Below, piece by piece: positions 7,411-16,006 of a DNA stretch of 64,000 nt; the first letter of the stretch is position 1, and each line of letters opens with the position of its first letter. A program made the position numbers and the translations under genes. Origin of the DNA: RPQK01 sp041946865 (GTDB lineage: Bacteria; Acidobacteriota; UBA6911; RPQK01); the NCBI GenBank assembly GCA_041946865.1, contig JBHGBF010000001.1, positions 1-64,000 of the forward strand. Direction: 5' to 3'. The notes under the pieces are model-generated. The model was not told where the DNA came from, did not search any database, and worked only from the letters and a program-made list of their open reading frames with translations.

Positions 7411-9348
7411 TTAACCGCCGCAGATTTCGGCCCGTGCTCGAACGGCAGACGGGACCGCAATCTTCAGCTGCCTCGCTACACGTTCATTGATGTAGATTCG
7501 CGTCGTGCTTGGCGGAACAAAGGGGATCGTCGCCGGAGGCGTTCCCCTGGTGATGCGGAGCGCGATCTCAGCGCTTTGTCTGCCGCAATCGTAGTAGTCG
7601 CGGGCAACGCCGCCAAAGGCGTATCCCCTTTTCACGGGGTCGCTGCTCAAAGCCAGAACCGGCACGTTCGCCTTTCGGCACGCCTGCGCCAGGCTGGCGA
7701 AAGTTGTTCCGATCAAGTTGTCTGAAATCTGGCAGACGGCGTCGATGCGACTGCTGCAGAGCACTTCGGCGGCGTTCAGAACCTCGGAGCTCTGGTAGGC
7801 CGGGACGGCTTCAAGCGCCAGGCCCGCCCGTCCGGCCAGCTCGGCAAGTCTTTCTTTGTAGATCACCGAGTTGATCTCCGACGGCGTGTAGAGCGTGCCG
7901 ATGCGCCTAGCTTTCGGGAGGGTCGCTTTGAGCAACTCGAGCAGGCCTTCGAAATCCGCTTCGGCCGAAACGCCGGTGAAGTTCGGCAGGTGGTCTGTGG
8001 AAGACTTGCCCGCTCCGGCGGCCACAGGGTCAGCCACACAGGTGAAGACCACGGCTGTCTCACGGACCTTTTTGACAGTCGCCTGCAGTGCCGGTGTGCA
8101 GATGGCGAAAATCACGTCGCGTTTCTCCGTCAGTGCATTGTCAACGATGCTGTTCAGCGTCCCGATGTCTCCCTGGGCATTGCGACGGACCATGGTGTAG
8201 TCTTTCGTCTCGACGAGTCCTGCCTGTTTCAGCCCGTCCAGAATGCCACGTTGCGACTCTTCGGCATGGAAGGAATCTACGTAGGAGATCATGTAGAGGT
8301 TGAGTCTTTTCCGATCCGCCGCAGAGGCCATGCGCCGGACTTCCTCGGGGAAGGCGAGCCCGAGTTTTGCTGCCTGGGCATCGTTCAGGACCACCTTCTT
8401 TTCCGCATAGTTCTCGATAGGAATCCCGCCCGGTTTCCTGCCCAGCAGGACTTGGGCAACCGGCCGTGCAGTCCGGTACCCGGTCTGGTACCAGCCGATC
8501 CCGACAGCCGCGACCGCTCCCCTGAACGTGAATTCCGGGTCGTTGATGAACAGAGGCAAGCGACGCTTGTCGGCGACTCGGGCAATGGCGTCCATGGCCT
8601 GCAGGGCAGTGTTGTCGCCGGTCACCCATAAAGCGTCAACGTTGCGTCCGGAGACGACGTCCGCGGCCTGGTAAACCTCGTTAGTCCCGGTCACCGTCAC
8701 TTCTTCGAGGCGGATTCCGCGTTGCTGAAACAATCCGCGCGCCACGCTGATCACTTTCACCGAATTAGCTTCGGACGAGTTGTACAAAGTGCCGACCGAC
8801 TTGATGCCAGGCTTGATCCTCAGCATGACATCGAGGGTGTCCTCAAGCGGCGGAAACGAACCGACTCCGGTAACGTGCGCCAGATGATCCGAAAAGGACT
8901 TTCCGGCGCCGGCGGCAATCGGGTCATAGACGTAGGTGAATACGACCGGCGTCTGGCGGACCCCCTTGCAGGCGGCGGCCAGGAAGGGCGTTGAAAGGGG
9001 GACAATGAGATCGAGAGAGCCGTCGTCAAGTGATTGCAGCACCGACGGGATCATGGGAATTTCGGCGTTGGCGTGCTTGAACGTGACCCGCAGGTTTCGG
9101 TCCTTGACGAACCCTTGCTCCGCCAGCCCGTCAAAGAGACCTTTGAAGACCATGTCGGCCCCTTCCTCAGGCGCGAAGTAGCCGATTCCCAGCTTGTAGA
9201 CTCGTCCCGGTTCGGGCTTTTCAGAGGAGGCCGTTTGGCCGGCGTCTGGTTGGCGGTTGCCCCGGTCGCCGTAGAAAAGAATCGCCGAGGCGATAAGGAT
9301 CAGGCAGAATCCGAGCGCCAGCCTGCGAAGAACAAAGAGTGGACCCAT
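7411..9348 (-). CDS. ABC transporter substrate-binding protein with two tandem PF04392-like lobes
   Basis: At about 645 residues it is twice the usual size of this family (~320). An N-terminal membrane anchor or signal segment (LALGFCLILIASAILFYG) is followed by two homologous binding-protein units, roughly residues 50-345 and 350-640. The halves share matching landmarks: KGLFDGLAEQG against RGILDGLKQAG; VVFTYVYDPIAAGAGKS against VVFTCVADPVAAGAGKS; and GTLYNSSEANSV against GTLYTPSEINSV. The ATG at 9348 follows GGAG with good spacing; a TTG two codons upstream is less likely. It is first in the operon with the STAS protein, permease and ATPase. Known members bind small molecules such as aromatic amino acids; this ligand is unknown. 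Confidence 0.88.
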   Translation of the reverse strand: MGPLFVLRRLALGFCLILIASAILFYGDRGNRQPDAGQTASSEKPEPGRVYKLGIGYFAPEEGADMVFKGLFDGLAEQGFVKDRNLRVTFKHANAEIPMIPSVLQSLDDGSLDLIVPLSTPFLAAACKGVRQTPVVFTYVYDPIAAGAGKSFSDHLAHVTGVGSFPPLEDTLDVMLRIKPGIKSVGTLYNSSEANSVKVISVARGLFQQRGIRLEEVTVTGTNEVYQAADVVSGRNVDALWVTGDNTALQAMDAIARVADKRRLPLFINDPEFTFRGAVAAVGIGWYQTGYRTARPVAQVLLGRKPGGIPIENYAEKKVVLNDAQAAKLGLAFPEEVRRMASAADRKRLNLYMISYVDSFHAEESQRGILDGLKQAGLVETKDYTMVRRNAQGDIGTLNSIVDNALTEKRDVIFAICTPALQATVKKVRETAVVFTCVADPVAAGAGKSSTDHLPNFTGVSAEADFEGLLELLKATLPKARRIGTLYTPSEINSVIYKERLAELAGRAGLALEAVPAYQSSEVLNAAEVLCSSRIDAVCQISDNLIGTTFASLAQACRKANVPVLALSSDPVKRGYAFGGVARDYYDCGRQSAEIALRITRGTPPATIPFVPPSTTRIYINERVARQLKIAVPSAVRARAEICGG

Positions 9349-9494
9349 ACTCAACTCCAGGGAGCGAAAACAAGCACAACAGATTAGGGGGGCTCAACCC
9401 TTCCACGGTTGCAGAGTATAAGCGAGTTGGAGGAGGGACGCCATATCGGACCACATCCTTTATCCTTTCCTCCGCCCTCGGTCGGGCACGCATC

Positions 9495-9537
9495 CGACGC
9501 GCTCCGCAAAAAGCGCTGCGCTTGCGGCTCCGTCGGG
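9495..9537. repeat. 43-bp hairpin-forming intergenic repeat, copy 1
   Basis: This segment matches 28295-28337 at 40 of 43 positions without gaps. It folds as an outer stem CCGACG/CGTCGG, an inner stem CCGCAA/TTGCGG and a short GCG-CTG-CGC tip. Both copies are intergenic. This one lies in the 288-bp gap between the divergent binding-protein and sigma-factor genes. It looks like a REP-type element; no transposase is nearby. Confidence 0.7.
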
Positions 9538-9543
9538 CTCTTT

Positions 9544-9568
9544 CTTCATCCTTCATCCTTCATCCTTC
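9544..9568. repeat. Short tandem repeat, 7-bp unit
   Basis: The unit CTTCATC is repeated about 3.6 times without error immediately downstream of the hairpin repeat. It is noncoding and lies upstream of the ECF sigma factor gene. Such a tract can vary in copy number by slippage and could alter promoter spacing, but that is inference. Confidence 0.75.
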
Positions 9569-9582
9569 GGTTGCGCCTGTCC

Positions 9583-9607
9583 GGAGCCGTGGTAACATGA
9601 GCGCGTC
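9583..9607 (+). promoter_or_regulatory. Candidate ECF-type promoter (possible autoregulation)
   Basis: GGAGCC and CGTC are separated by 15 bases and end 29 bases before the ECF sigma factor start codon. This resembles the GGAAC/CGTC promoters used by many ECF sigma factors, which often drive their own operons. The match is imperfect and the spacer is short, so it is only suggestive. Confidence 0.3.
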
Positions 9608-9636
9608 CTTACCGGTCGCTGCACGGATCGAAAAAA

Positions 9637-10215
9637 ATGAAGGAATCTGCGGTGCATCCGTCTAACAGGGTGGGAGATGAAGACGAGGAGTTGGTTCGAG
9701 GTTGTCAGAGAGGCGACTCCCGATGTCTCGAGATCCTCGTCAACAGCCACCTTCGTATGGTGTTGAGCATTGCGTGCAGGTTCGCTGATGACTATGCCGA
9801 GGCCGAAGATCTGTGTCAGGAAGTTTTCTGTAAGGTCACTCAGAAGATCGGCGGGTTTCGCGGCGAGTCGAAGATCAGGACCTGGGTTTACTCGACGGCT
9901 GTCGCGCACTGCATCGATCACCGGCGAAGGAAGCGTCTTCCAGTGGAGTCCCTGGAGACTGACGCGGCGAGACCCAGCGTGCCGGGCATCGAGGACCCCG
10001 AGAAGTCGGTCCTGGTGCTCGAGCGCGCTGCGGCGGTTCACACGGCGGTGAACAGTTTGCCGGATGAGCTGAAAGCCGTGGTTCTTCTGCGCGATTTCGA
10101 GGATCTGTCTCATCAGGCGATCGCGCAGCAGCTGGGAATCCCGGAAGGCACCGTCTGGTCGCGGCTTCACCGGGCCAGAATGGTTCTGCGCGATAAACTC
10201 TCCCATTTACTTTGA
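9637..10215 (+). CDS. RNA polymerase sigma factor, ECF subfamily
   Basis: The product is 192 residues, a normal length for an ECF (sigma-E type) factor. Region 2 is seen in the first half (LRMVLSIACRFADDYAEAEDLCQEVFCKV, then FRGESKIRTWVYSTAVAHCIDHRRR) and region 4 in the second half (LPDELKAVVLLRDFEDLSHQAIAQQLGIPEGTVWSRLHRAR, a helix-turn-helix). Region 3 is absent, as expected. The ATG at 9637 lacks a strong ribosome site. The gene is followed 8 bases later by a membrane anti-sigma-like gene, the usual arrangement, so activity is probably held at the membrane and released by proteolysis. It would direct RNA polymerase to a small set of envelope-related promoters. Confidence 0.92.
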   Translation: MKESAVHPSNRVGDEDEELVRGCQRGDSRCLEILVNSHLRMVLSIACRFADDYAEAEDLCQEVFCKVTQKIGGFRGESKIRTWVYSTAVAHCIDHRRRKRLPVESLETDAARPSVPGIEDPEKSVLVLERAAAVHTAVNSLPDELKAVVLLRDFEDLSHQAIAQQLGIPEGTVWSRLHRARMVLRDKLSHLL

Positions 10216-10223
10216 GGCGTTGT

Positions 10224-11813
10224 ATGAGTCAGGGAGACTGTGTGCGGGTTCAGACCGCGCAGCTTCGGATCCAAAAGGCGGCACGAAAGGGTATTTTGCC
10301 GCTGGATCTGGAGCGGCTGATCGCAATTCTGCGGGCAACCGACAGTACGCTCCCGATCGGCCTGAACCAGGCGGAACGGCTGTTGATTGCCGCTCATCTG
10401 GAGACGTGTGATACGTGCCGGTCCTTTTGGCAGGAGCAGCTGAAGCTCAGCGACTTGTTGGGTGACGCAGGTTTCGATCTGCCGCCGGAGGCAACCCAGC
10501 TGGAGACGGCCCGACTGCAGCGGCGGGTGCTTGAGCTCACCTCGGCGGCCTTCGAGTCGACGAAGCCGCGAGTGACAGCCAGATTCGAAGACTACTTGAC
10601 GGAGAAGAGGGAGGTCCGTGTGTCCAGCCAATTCAAAACAAAAAGAATGGTTCTCGTAGCGGCCGGCGTCTTGATTGTGGTGCTCGGCGTTGTCTACTTT
10701 TCATTCCTGTACCCGCCGGTCGACCGGGAGGACGTGCAGGGAGCGATCGGAAGAAGAGACGTCTATCGAGACACGAACGTGACCGAGAAGGACGTGGCCG
10801 CCACGTCCGGTCCCGGTGGGCCGTCTTACGCGGGGCTCGTCGAGTTTCTCAAGAGCCCCGAGTTCAAGGCGCTGACCAGCAATAGCAATTATCAGGGCCT
10901 GGTCAGCAATCAGACGGCTTTCAGTCAGCTGGCTACTAACAGCAGCTTTCAGGCGTTGTGCAACCAGATCGTTGGGACCCAGGGAAGCGGGCTTGTGAAT
11001 TCGTTTATAGTCCTGATCAGCAGCGGCCTGGCCCAAAACAGCGCTTTCCATCAGCTGTTTCAGAGCCAGCAGTTCCAGCAGGCGGTTGGCGCAGCCTCCA
11101 ACTATAACGAGCTGGTCAATAGCCTCGCCTCCAGCTCCGCCTTTCAGTCACTGGCCCAGAACAGTCAGTTCCACCAGCTGATGAACAACTCGTCCTTCTA
11201 CTCGTTTGTTCATCAGAACGCGAGCGCGCTGATCGACCTTTCTTCCATGGTTAACAATTCTGCATTCCAGCAGCTGGCGCAGAACGCGAACGGGATGCAG
11301 AGCGTGCTGCAAAACAGCGCCTTCAACTCGCTCCTCAATAACCAGTCGTTTCAGTTCCTGAGCGTGGTCTCCAACCTGCAGAGCAATTCGGCCTTTCAGG
11401 GCCTGATCGTGGACAGCAACTTCATCGGGCTCGTCAACAGCTCCGAATTCCAGCAACTGGCCGGCAATCAGCTGTTCCAGCAGCTCTTGCAGGATTCCAA
11501 TTTCCAACAGATCATATTGAGCCAGGAGCAGGGCAGCCTGGCGAACAATAGCCAGTTCAGCCAACTGATCAACTCGGCCCAGTATCAGAGCCTGGCGACC
11601 AACAGCCAGTTCCAGAGTCTACTCAATAACGGCTACTTCACCGCTCTGCTGAACAATTCCCAATTCCAGAACCTGATGAACAATAGTCAATTCGCCTCGT
11701 TTCTGGGGAACTCGTTGCTGACGAATTACGCGAGCAGCGCCAACGGCATGCAGAATATGCTCCAGCAAAGCCATTTGCTGGGCACAAACTTGTCTCAGCA
11801 GCTTGTATTTTGA
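10224..11813 (+). CDS. Transmembrane anti-sigma-like protein with extracytoplasmic nonapeptide repeats
   Basis: The product has about 529 residues. I chose the ATG at 10224 because GAGG lies seven bases upstream; a TTG 12 bases earlier overlaps the sigma gene. The N-terminal cytoplasmic part contains H58-x3-C62-x2-C65 (AAHLETCDTCRSFW), the zinc-binding pattern of anti-sigma factors (zf-HC2/ZAS). A single transmembrane helix spans ~142-163. After a short linker, residues ~205-529 are an Asn/Gln/Ser/Phe/Leu-rich repeat with a nine-residue period (type NSxFQxLxN). The gene order says it binds and silences the sigma factor encoded just upstream. The long repeat region outside the membrane is unusual for this family and may be the sensor or an assembly module. 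The anti-sigma role is inferred from motif and position. Confidence 0.8.
   Translation: MSQGDCVRVQTAQLRIQKAARKGILPLDLERLIAILRATDSTLPIGLNQAERLLIAAHLETCDTCRSFWQEQLKLSDLLGDAGFDLPPEATQLETARLQRRVLELTSAAFESTKPRVTARFEDYLTEKREVRVSSQFKTKRMVLVAAGVLIVVLGVVYFSFLYPPVDREDVQGAIGRRDVYRDTNVTEKDVAATSGPGGPSYAGLVEFLKSPEFKALTSNSNYQGLVSNQTAFSQLATNSSFQALCNQIVGTQGSGLVNSFIVLISSGLAQNSAFHQLFQSQQFQQAVGAASNYNELVNSLASSSAFQSLAQNSQFHQLMNNSSFYSFVHQNASALIDLSSMVNNSAFQQLAQNANGMQSVLQNSAFNSLLNNQSFQFLSVVSNLQSNSAFQGLIVDSNFIGLVNSSEFQQLAGNQLFQQLLQDSNFQQIILSQEQGSLANNSQFSQLINSAQYQSLATNSQFQSLLNNGYFTALLNNSQFQNLMNNSQFASFLGNSLLTNYASSANGMQNMLQQSHLLGTNLSQQLVF
11385..11708 (+). repeat. Twelve in-register 27-bp (nonapeptide) repeats inside the anti-sigma gene
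   Basis: Twelve consecutive nine-residue units follow one another without insertion (for example NSQFSQLIN, SAQYQSLAT, NSQFQSLLN, NSQFQNLMN). Phe/Tyr sits at position 4 in all but one unit and a hydrophobic residue at position 7. Less regular copies extend upstream to about 10880. The DNA copies are diverged, so selection appears to act on the protein pattern rather than recent duplication. Confidence 0.85.
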
Positions 11814-11944
11814 AGACAGCGCCGCGAGCGGACGTTTTTTGGCCTGGCGACCCGGCTATGGCTCTCGTTGGGAGACGCAGACAAGCGACTCTCAGGAGGC
11901 GGGCCGGGTCGATCCGCAAAAAAGCTTCGCTCGTGGCGGTGTGA

Positions 11945-14911
11945 ATGCCTCGGATTTCGATTATCATGCGGGTTTGCATGGCGCTCCTACGAAAACTCTC
12001 CTTCTTGCTCCCAGTTGCGGCACTCCTCACCCCGCCCGGTTTCGCACAGCTGAAAAGCGAGGAAACCGATCGCCTGAGACTGATCTATTACGATCCGAAT
12101 CACGTTTACCTGCTATCCCACCTCGAGCGGTGCTTCGAAAACGCGCTGCGCTTTCACAGCCGCCTCTTTGACTACACTCCGCTCGAGAAGCAGACGATCC
12201 TTCTTGAAGACTTCGGCGACTACGGGCATGGAGGGGCGATTGCCTTTCCCAAGAACCTGGTCAAGGTCGGTATCGCCCCATTCAGTTATACGTTTGAGAC
12301 CATGCCGGCCAACGAGCGGATGAACTGGATCATGAATCACGAACTGGCCCATATTGCCGTCTCGGATCGAACGGCTGGTTCGGACCGGTTTTTCCGGCGC
12401 TTGTTTCAGGGAAAGGTCACGCCCGACGCCGAAGACCCGGCATCGATGATCTACAGTTACCTTTCGACTCCACGGGCCTATTCTCCCCGCTGGTACCACG
12501 AAGGCATCGCGGTGTTCCTGGAAACCTGGATGTCGGGAGGGCTCGGGCGGGCGCTGGGAGGCTATGACGAGATGGTGTTCCGCGCCATGGTTCGCGAGAA
12601 CACGCACATCTACGACTATGTGGGGCTGGAATCGGAGGGCACATCGATCGACTTTCAGGTGGGGGTGAACTCCTACCTTTACGGGACGAGGTTTTTCACC
12701 TATCTGGGCAGCAAGTACGGACCGAACAAGCTGATTGAGTGGGTGAAACGGACCGATGGCACCAGGCGGTATTTCTCCTCTCAATTTCGGCAGGTATACG
12801 GCCTGCCGCTTCAAGAGGCATGGGGCGAGTGGATCCGCTTTGAGCATGAATGGCAGGATGCCAACCTGGCCTTGATCAGGCAGTACCCCGTGACTGCCCC
12901 CGTCCGGCTGCCGGCGCAGGTGCTCGGCTCAGTCTCCCGGTCCTACTACGACGCCAAGACGGGGGAGATCTATCTGGGGGTCCGCTATCCGGGACAACTG
13001 GCGCATCTGGCGGCCCTGAACCCGGCGACGGGGAGGCTGGAAAGGCTGGCCGACATCAAGGGCGCCGGGCTCTATTACGTGACCTCGCTCGCCTTTGACC
13101 CGGTCTCGCAGGTCCTTTTCTTCACGACTGACAATAACAACTGGCGCGACCTGAATCTGCTGGATCGGAAAACCGGTGAGTCCCGGCGAGTGATCAAGGA
13201 TTTCCGGGTGGGAGATCTTGCGTTCAACCGCGCCGACAAATCGCTCTGGGGGGTCAGACATCACAACGGACTCTCAACCCTTGTCCGGGTGGTTCCTCCC
13301 TACCGGTTCTGGAGCGGCGTGTACGAATTTCCCTACGGCAAGGACCTGTTTGACATCGATATTTCGCCGGACGGTCAATGGCTGACGGCTTCGCTGGTTG
13401 AAGTGACGGGGATGCAGAAGCTGGTCAGGTTCAGTGTGTCGGCGCTTTTGAAAGGGGAAGGCGCCTTCGAAGTTCTCCACGATTTCGAATACAGCTCTCC
13501 CGCCAATTTTGTCTTTTCTCCGGACGGCCGGTTTCTGTTCGGCACCTCGTATTACACCGGAGTCTCCAACGTCTTCCGCTATGAATTCGCGACCAAGACC
13601 ATGGAAGTGACGAGCAACGCCGAGGCCGGTCTCTTCCGGCCGCTCCCGCTTCCCGATGGCCGGCTGCTGGCTTTTGAGTACACTGCTACGGGGTTCCTCC
13701 CCGGCTTCGTGCCAACCGAGCCTGTGAACGATGTGGCGGCGGTCAAGTACCTCGGACAGCGCGTCGTCGAAAAGTACCCGCTTGTGAAGGACTGGAAACT
13801 TTCCTCGCCGGCCTTAATCGACGCCGAATCGAACAGGAAGCGCGAGAGTTACAGCCCGGTACGCAGCACCCGTCTGGTCTCCGCTTACCCGATCGTGCAA
13901 GGGTACAAAGACTCGACGGCGGTCGGGATGCGGTTTAACTTTTCCGACTCAATCTGGCTCAGCCGTCTGGACGGCACGGTCTCCTGGTCGCCCTCGCCCG
14001 AATTGCCGGCCAAGGAGATGATCCATCTTGGCCTGAATTATCACTATTGGAACTGGACCGTTTCCGGCGGCTACAACGCGGCGGATTTTTACGACCTGTT
14101 TGGCCCGACGAAGACCAGCCGGAAAGGCTACTCGCTGCGGGTGGAGCACCGGAAAAACCTGCTGTTCGACACGCCGCGCACGCTCGACCTGGAATGGAGC
14201 GCCGCCGGTTACGGCGGCTTGGACCGGCTGCCCGAGTACCAGAACGTGGTTGCGCCCTTCGACCGCTTTCTTGCCTTCCGGGCCGGGCTCAACTACTCGT
14301 TTCTGCAGAAATCGCTCGGCGCCGTCGAAGACGAAAACGGGCTGAAATGGCAGCTGGTCTCCAAAGCGAACTACGTGAACTCGAGCCTGTACCCGCGCGT
14401 ATACGGTAGCGCCGCCTACGGCTTTCTGCTGCCCCTTCACAACTCGCCCGTCTGGCTTCACGGCTCCGCCGGCAAGTCTTTCGGTGACCGAAACCAGCCT
14501 TTTGCCAATTTCTACTTCGGCGGTTACGGAAATAACTGGGTCGATCGGCACGAGATCAGTCGTTACCGTGAGTACTACTCTTTTCCGGGGGTCGAATTGA
14601 ACGAAGTCGGCGGCACCAGTTTTGCCAAGGGAATGGTGGAATGGAATCTCCCGCCGGTCCGGTTCAAGCGGGCCGGAGTGGCCTCGCTGTACTGCAACTG
14701 GACGCGGCTTTCGCTGTTCTCCTCGGCTCTGGCCACCAATTTCGGCTCGGCTGCCGACCGGCGTCGCTTCGCGAACATCGGGGCCCAACTGGATTTTCGC
14801 GTCGTTCTCTTCTCGTACTTGAACTCGACTTTTTCCCTTGGATACGCGCTAGCCCGCGACGACAAGAAGAATAATTCGAGCGAGCTCATGATCTCCTTGA
14901 AACTCCTCTGA
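11945..14911 (+). CDS. Secreted MA-clan metallopeptidase / beta-propeller / beta-barrel protein
   Basis: The product is about 988 residues with an N-terminal signal peptide ending near GFAQ. A gluzincin-type zinc site is present: HELAH at residues 132-136 and a downstream WYHEG (E186), the pattern of the peptidase MA-like family (PF13485). Residues ~320-620 contain repeated strand motifs of a TolB-like beta-propeller (for example DIDISPDGQWL and FVFSPDGRFLFG). The C-terminal ~330 residues look like an outer-membrane beta-barrel (alternating aromatic strands, FYFGGYGNNW, and a terminal strand ending in LL). The start at 11945 is uncertain; ATGs at 11966 and 11978 are alternatives, and none has a strong ribosome site. 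It lies between the anti-sigma and PrsW genes, so it may process or sense envelope components for that circuit. Substrate unknown. Confidence 0.82.
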   Translation: MPRISIIMRVCMALLRKLSFLLPVAALLTPPGFAQLKSEETDRLRLIYYDPNHVYLLSHLERCFENALRFHSRLFDYTPLEKQTILLEDFGDYGHGGAIAFPKNLVKVGIAPFSYTFETMPANERMNWIMNHELAHIAVSDRTAGSDRFFRRLFQGKVTPDAEDPASMIYSYLSTPRAYSPRWYHEGIAVFLETWMSGGLGRALGGYDEMVFRAMVRENTHIYDYVGLESEGTSIDFQVGVNSYLYGTRFFTYLGSKYGPNKLIEWVKRTDGTRRYFSSQFRQVYGLPLQEAWGEWIRFEHEWQDANLALIRQYPVTAPVRLPAQVLGSVSRSYYDAKTGEIYLGVRYPGQLAHLAALNPATGRLERLADIKGAGLYYVTSLAFDPVSQVLFFTTDNNNWRDLNLLDRKTGESRRVIKDFRVGDLAFNRADKSLWGVRHHNGLSTLVRVVPPYRFWSGVYEFPYGKDLFDIDISPDGQWLTASLVEVTGMQKLVRFSVSALLKGEGAFEVLHDFEYSSPANFVFSPDGRFLFGTSYYTGVSNVFRYEFATKTMEVTSNAEAGLFRPLPLPDGRLLAFEYTATGFLPGFVPTEPVNDVAAVKYLGQRVVEKYPLVKDWKLSSPALIDAESNRKRESYSPVRSTRLVSAYPIVQGYKDSTAVGMRFNFSDSIWLSRLDGTVSWSPSPELPAKEMIHLGLNYHYWNWTVSGGYNAADFYDLFGPTKTSRKGYSLRVEHRKNLLFDTPRTLDLEWSAAGYGGLDRLPEYQNVVAPFDRFLAFRAGLNYSFLQKSLGAVEDENGLKWQLVSKANYVNSSLYPRVYGSAAYGFLLPLHNSPVWLHGSAGKSFGDRNQPFANFYFGGYGNNWVDRHEISRYREYYSFPGVELNEVGGTSFAKGMVEWNLPPVRFKRAGVASLYCNWTRLSLFSSALATNFGSAADRRRFANIGAQLDFRVVLFSYLNSTFSLGYALARDDKKNNSSELMISLKLL

Positions 14912-14916
14912 AACCT

Positions 14917-15957
14917 ATGTCAGGCATCGTCGCGCTCCTCTCGCTGTCCTTCCTCTCGTTCGAAACCTGCCTGGCGCTTCTGCCGGTCCTCGTATTCCTT
15001 GGCGTCCTGGTCGTGCTTGACAGCTACAAGCTGGTGGCGTTTCATCGGATTCTGCAGACGATCGGTATCGGAGTTCTCTGTGCCCTGTGCGCCTTTGTCA
15101 TCAATTCGGGCGGCTTCCGGATTTTCGGTTCTGACTCGAACGGTTACTTGCATTACGGCGTCCCCTTTCTCGAAGAACTCCTGAAAGCATCCTATGTTGT
15201 CTACCTGATCCGCAAACACCGTGTCGGCTTTCCGGTGGATGCCGCCATAGTCGGATTTGGGATCGGCGCCGGTTTCGCTCTGCAGGAGAATCTCCTGTAC
15301 CTCAGCCTGCTAGGCGATGCCACAATGCTGACCTGGATCGTTCGGGGTTTCGGGACGGCCATTATGCACGGTGGGACAACCGCGTTTTTCGCGATTCTGG
15401 CGCATCACCTGGCGACCCGTGGCGAAGACCGCGGCTGGTGGGTTTTCCTGCCGGGACTCGGCCTGGCTTTGCTGATCCACTCGCTGTACAACCAGGCCGT
15501 TTTGTCCCCGGTGTTGATGACGGCGCTAATAGCTGCCACGGTCCCGGTGCTCCTGACGCTGGTCTTCGGCTGGAGCGAAAACGGCCTCAGGGAGTGGTTG
15601 GGCGAAGGTTTTGACCGCGATGTGGAGCTGCTTTCCATGATCTCAACCGGAACCTTCCTCCAGACACGGGCAGGTCAATTCCTTCTCTCCCTCACCAACG
15701 CTTTTCCCCCGGCGACGGTAGCCGACATGTTGTGCGCCCTGAGGATACGTGTCGAACTGGCGCTGCGAGTGAAGGGCGATTTGCTCAAGCGGGAGGCCGG
15801 CTTTGAGGTCGTTCCCGACGAGGAGACGCTGGCCCGGCTCAAAGAGCTCAAATACCTCGAGAAAAGCATCGGCCCCACCGGCCGGCTGGCCATGGCGCCG
15901 CTTTTGCCTAAAGGCAGCCGGGACGCCTGGCAGCTGGAGAGGCTCGGGTACGGGTAG
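14917..15957 (+). CDS. PrsW-family intramembrane metalloprotease
   Basis: The 346-residue protein has about eight hydrophobic helices and the PrsW signature motifs: FLEELLKA (E86, E87, K90), ALQENLLY (E124, N125), MHGGTTAFFA (H151) and LLIHSLYN (H188). In Bacillus, PrsW makes the first cut in anti-sigma factor RsiW, releasing an ECF sigma factor. The family belongs to the same membrane-protease superfamily as type II CAAX proteases. It starts six bases after the peptidase/barrel gene and lies on the same strand as the ECF sigma/anti-sigma pair upstream. The anti-sigma factor is therefore its likely substrate here, by inference. The C-terminal ~120 residues are soluble and charged, an extension beyond the core family. 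Confidence 0.88.
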   Translation: MSGIVALLSLSFLSFETCLALLPVLVFLGVLVVLDSYKLVAFHRILQTIGIGVLCALCAFVINSGGFRIFGSDSNGYLHYGVPFLEELLKASYVVYLIRKHRVGFPVDAAIVGFGIGAGFALQENLLYLSLLGDATMLTWIVRGFGTAIMHGGTTAFFAILAHHLATRGEDRGWWVFLPGLGLALLIHSLYNQAVLSPVLMTALIAATVPVLLTLVFGWSENGLREWLGEGFDRDVELLSMISTGTFLQTRAGQFLLSLTNAFPPATVADMLCALRIRVELALRVKGDLLKREAGFEVVPDEETLARLKELKYLEKSIGPTGRLAMAPLLPKGSRDAWQLERLGYG

Positions 15958-15958
15958 A

Positions 15959-15980
15959 CGGGCGACGCTTGCGCGTCCCG
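15959..15980. terminator. Hairpin after PrsW gene
   Basis: GACGC-TTGC-GCGTC with flanking CGG/CCG pairs begins one base after the PrsW stop codon, between convergent genes. It could end transcription from either side. No T-tract follows, so confidence is low. Confidence 0.4.
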
Positions 15981-16006
15981 GTGACAGAGGGCGTGATCCG
16001 CCGGTT

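Noticed and set aside
10860..11813. The repeat-rich region as a CRISPR array or recent tandem duplication
   Set aside because: The units are diverged at DNA level, lack spacers, and keep a single coding frame with a protein-level nine-residue pattern.
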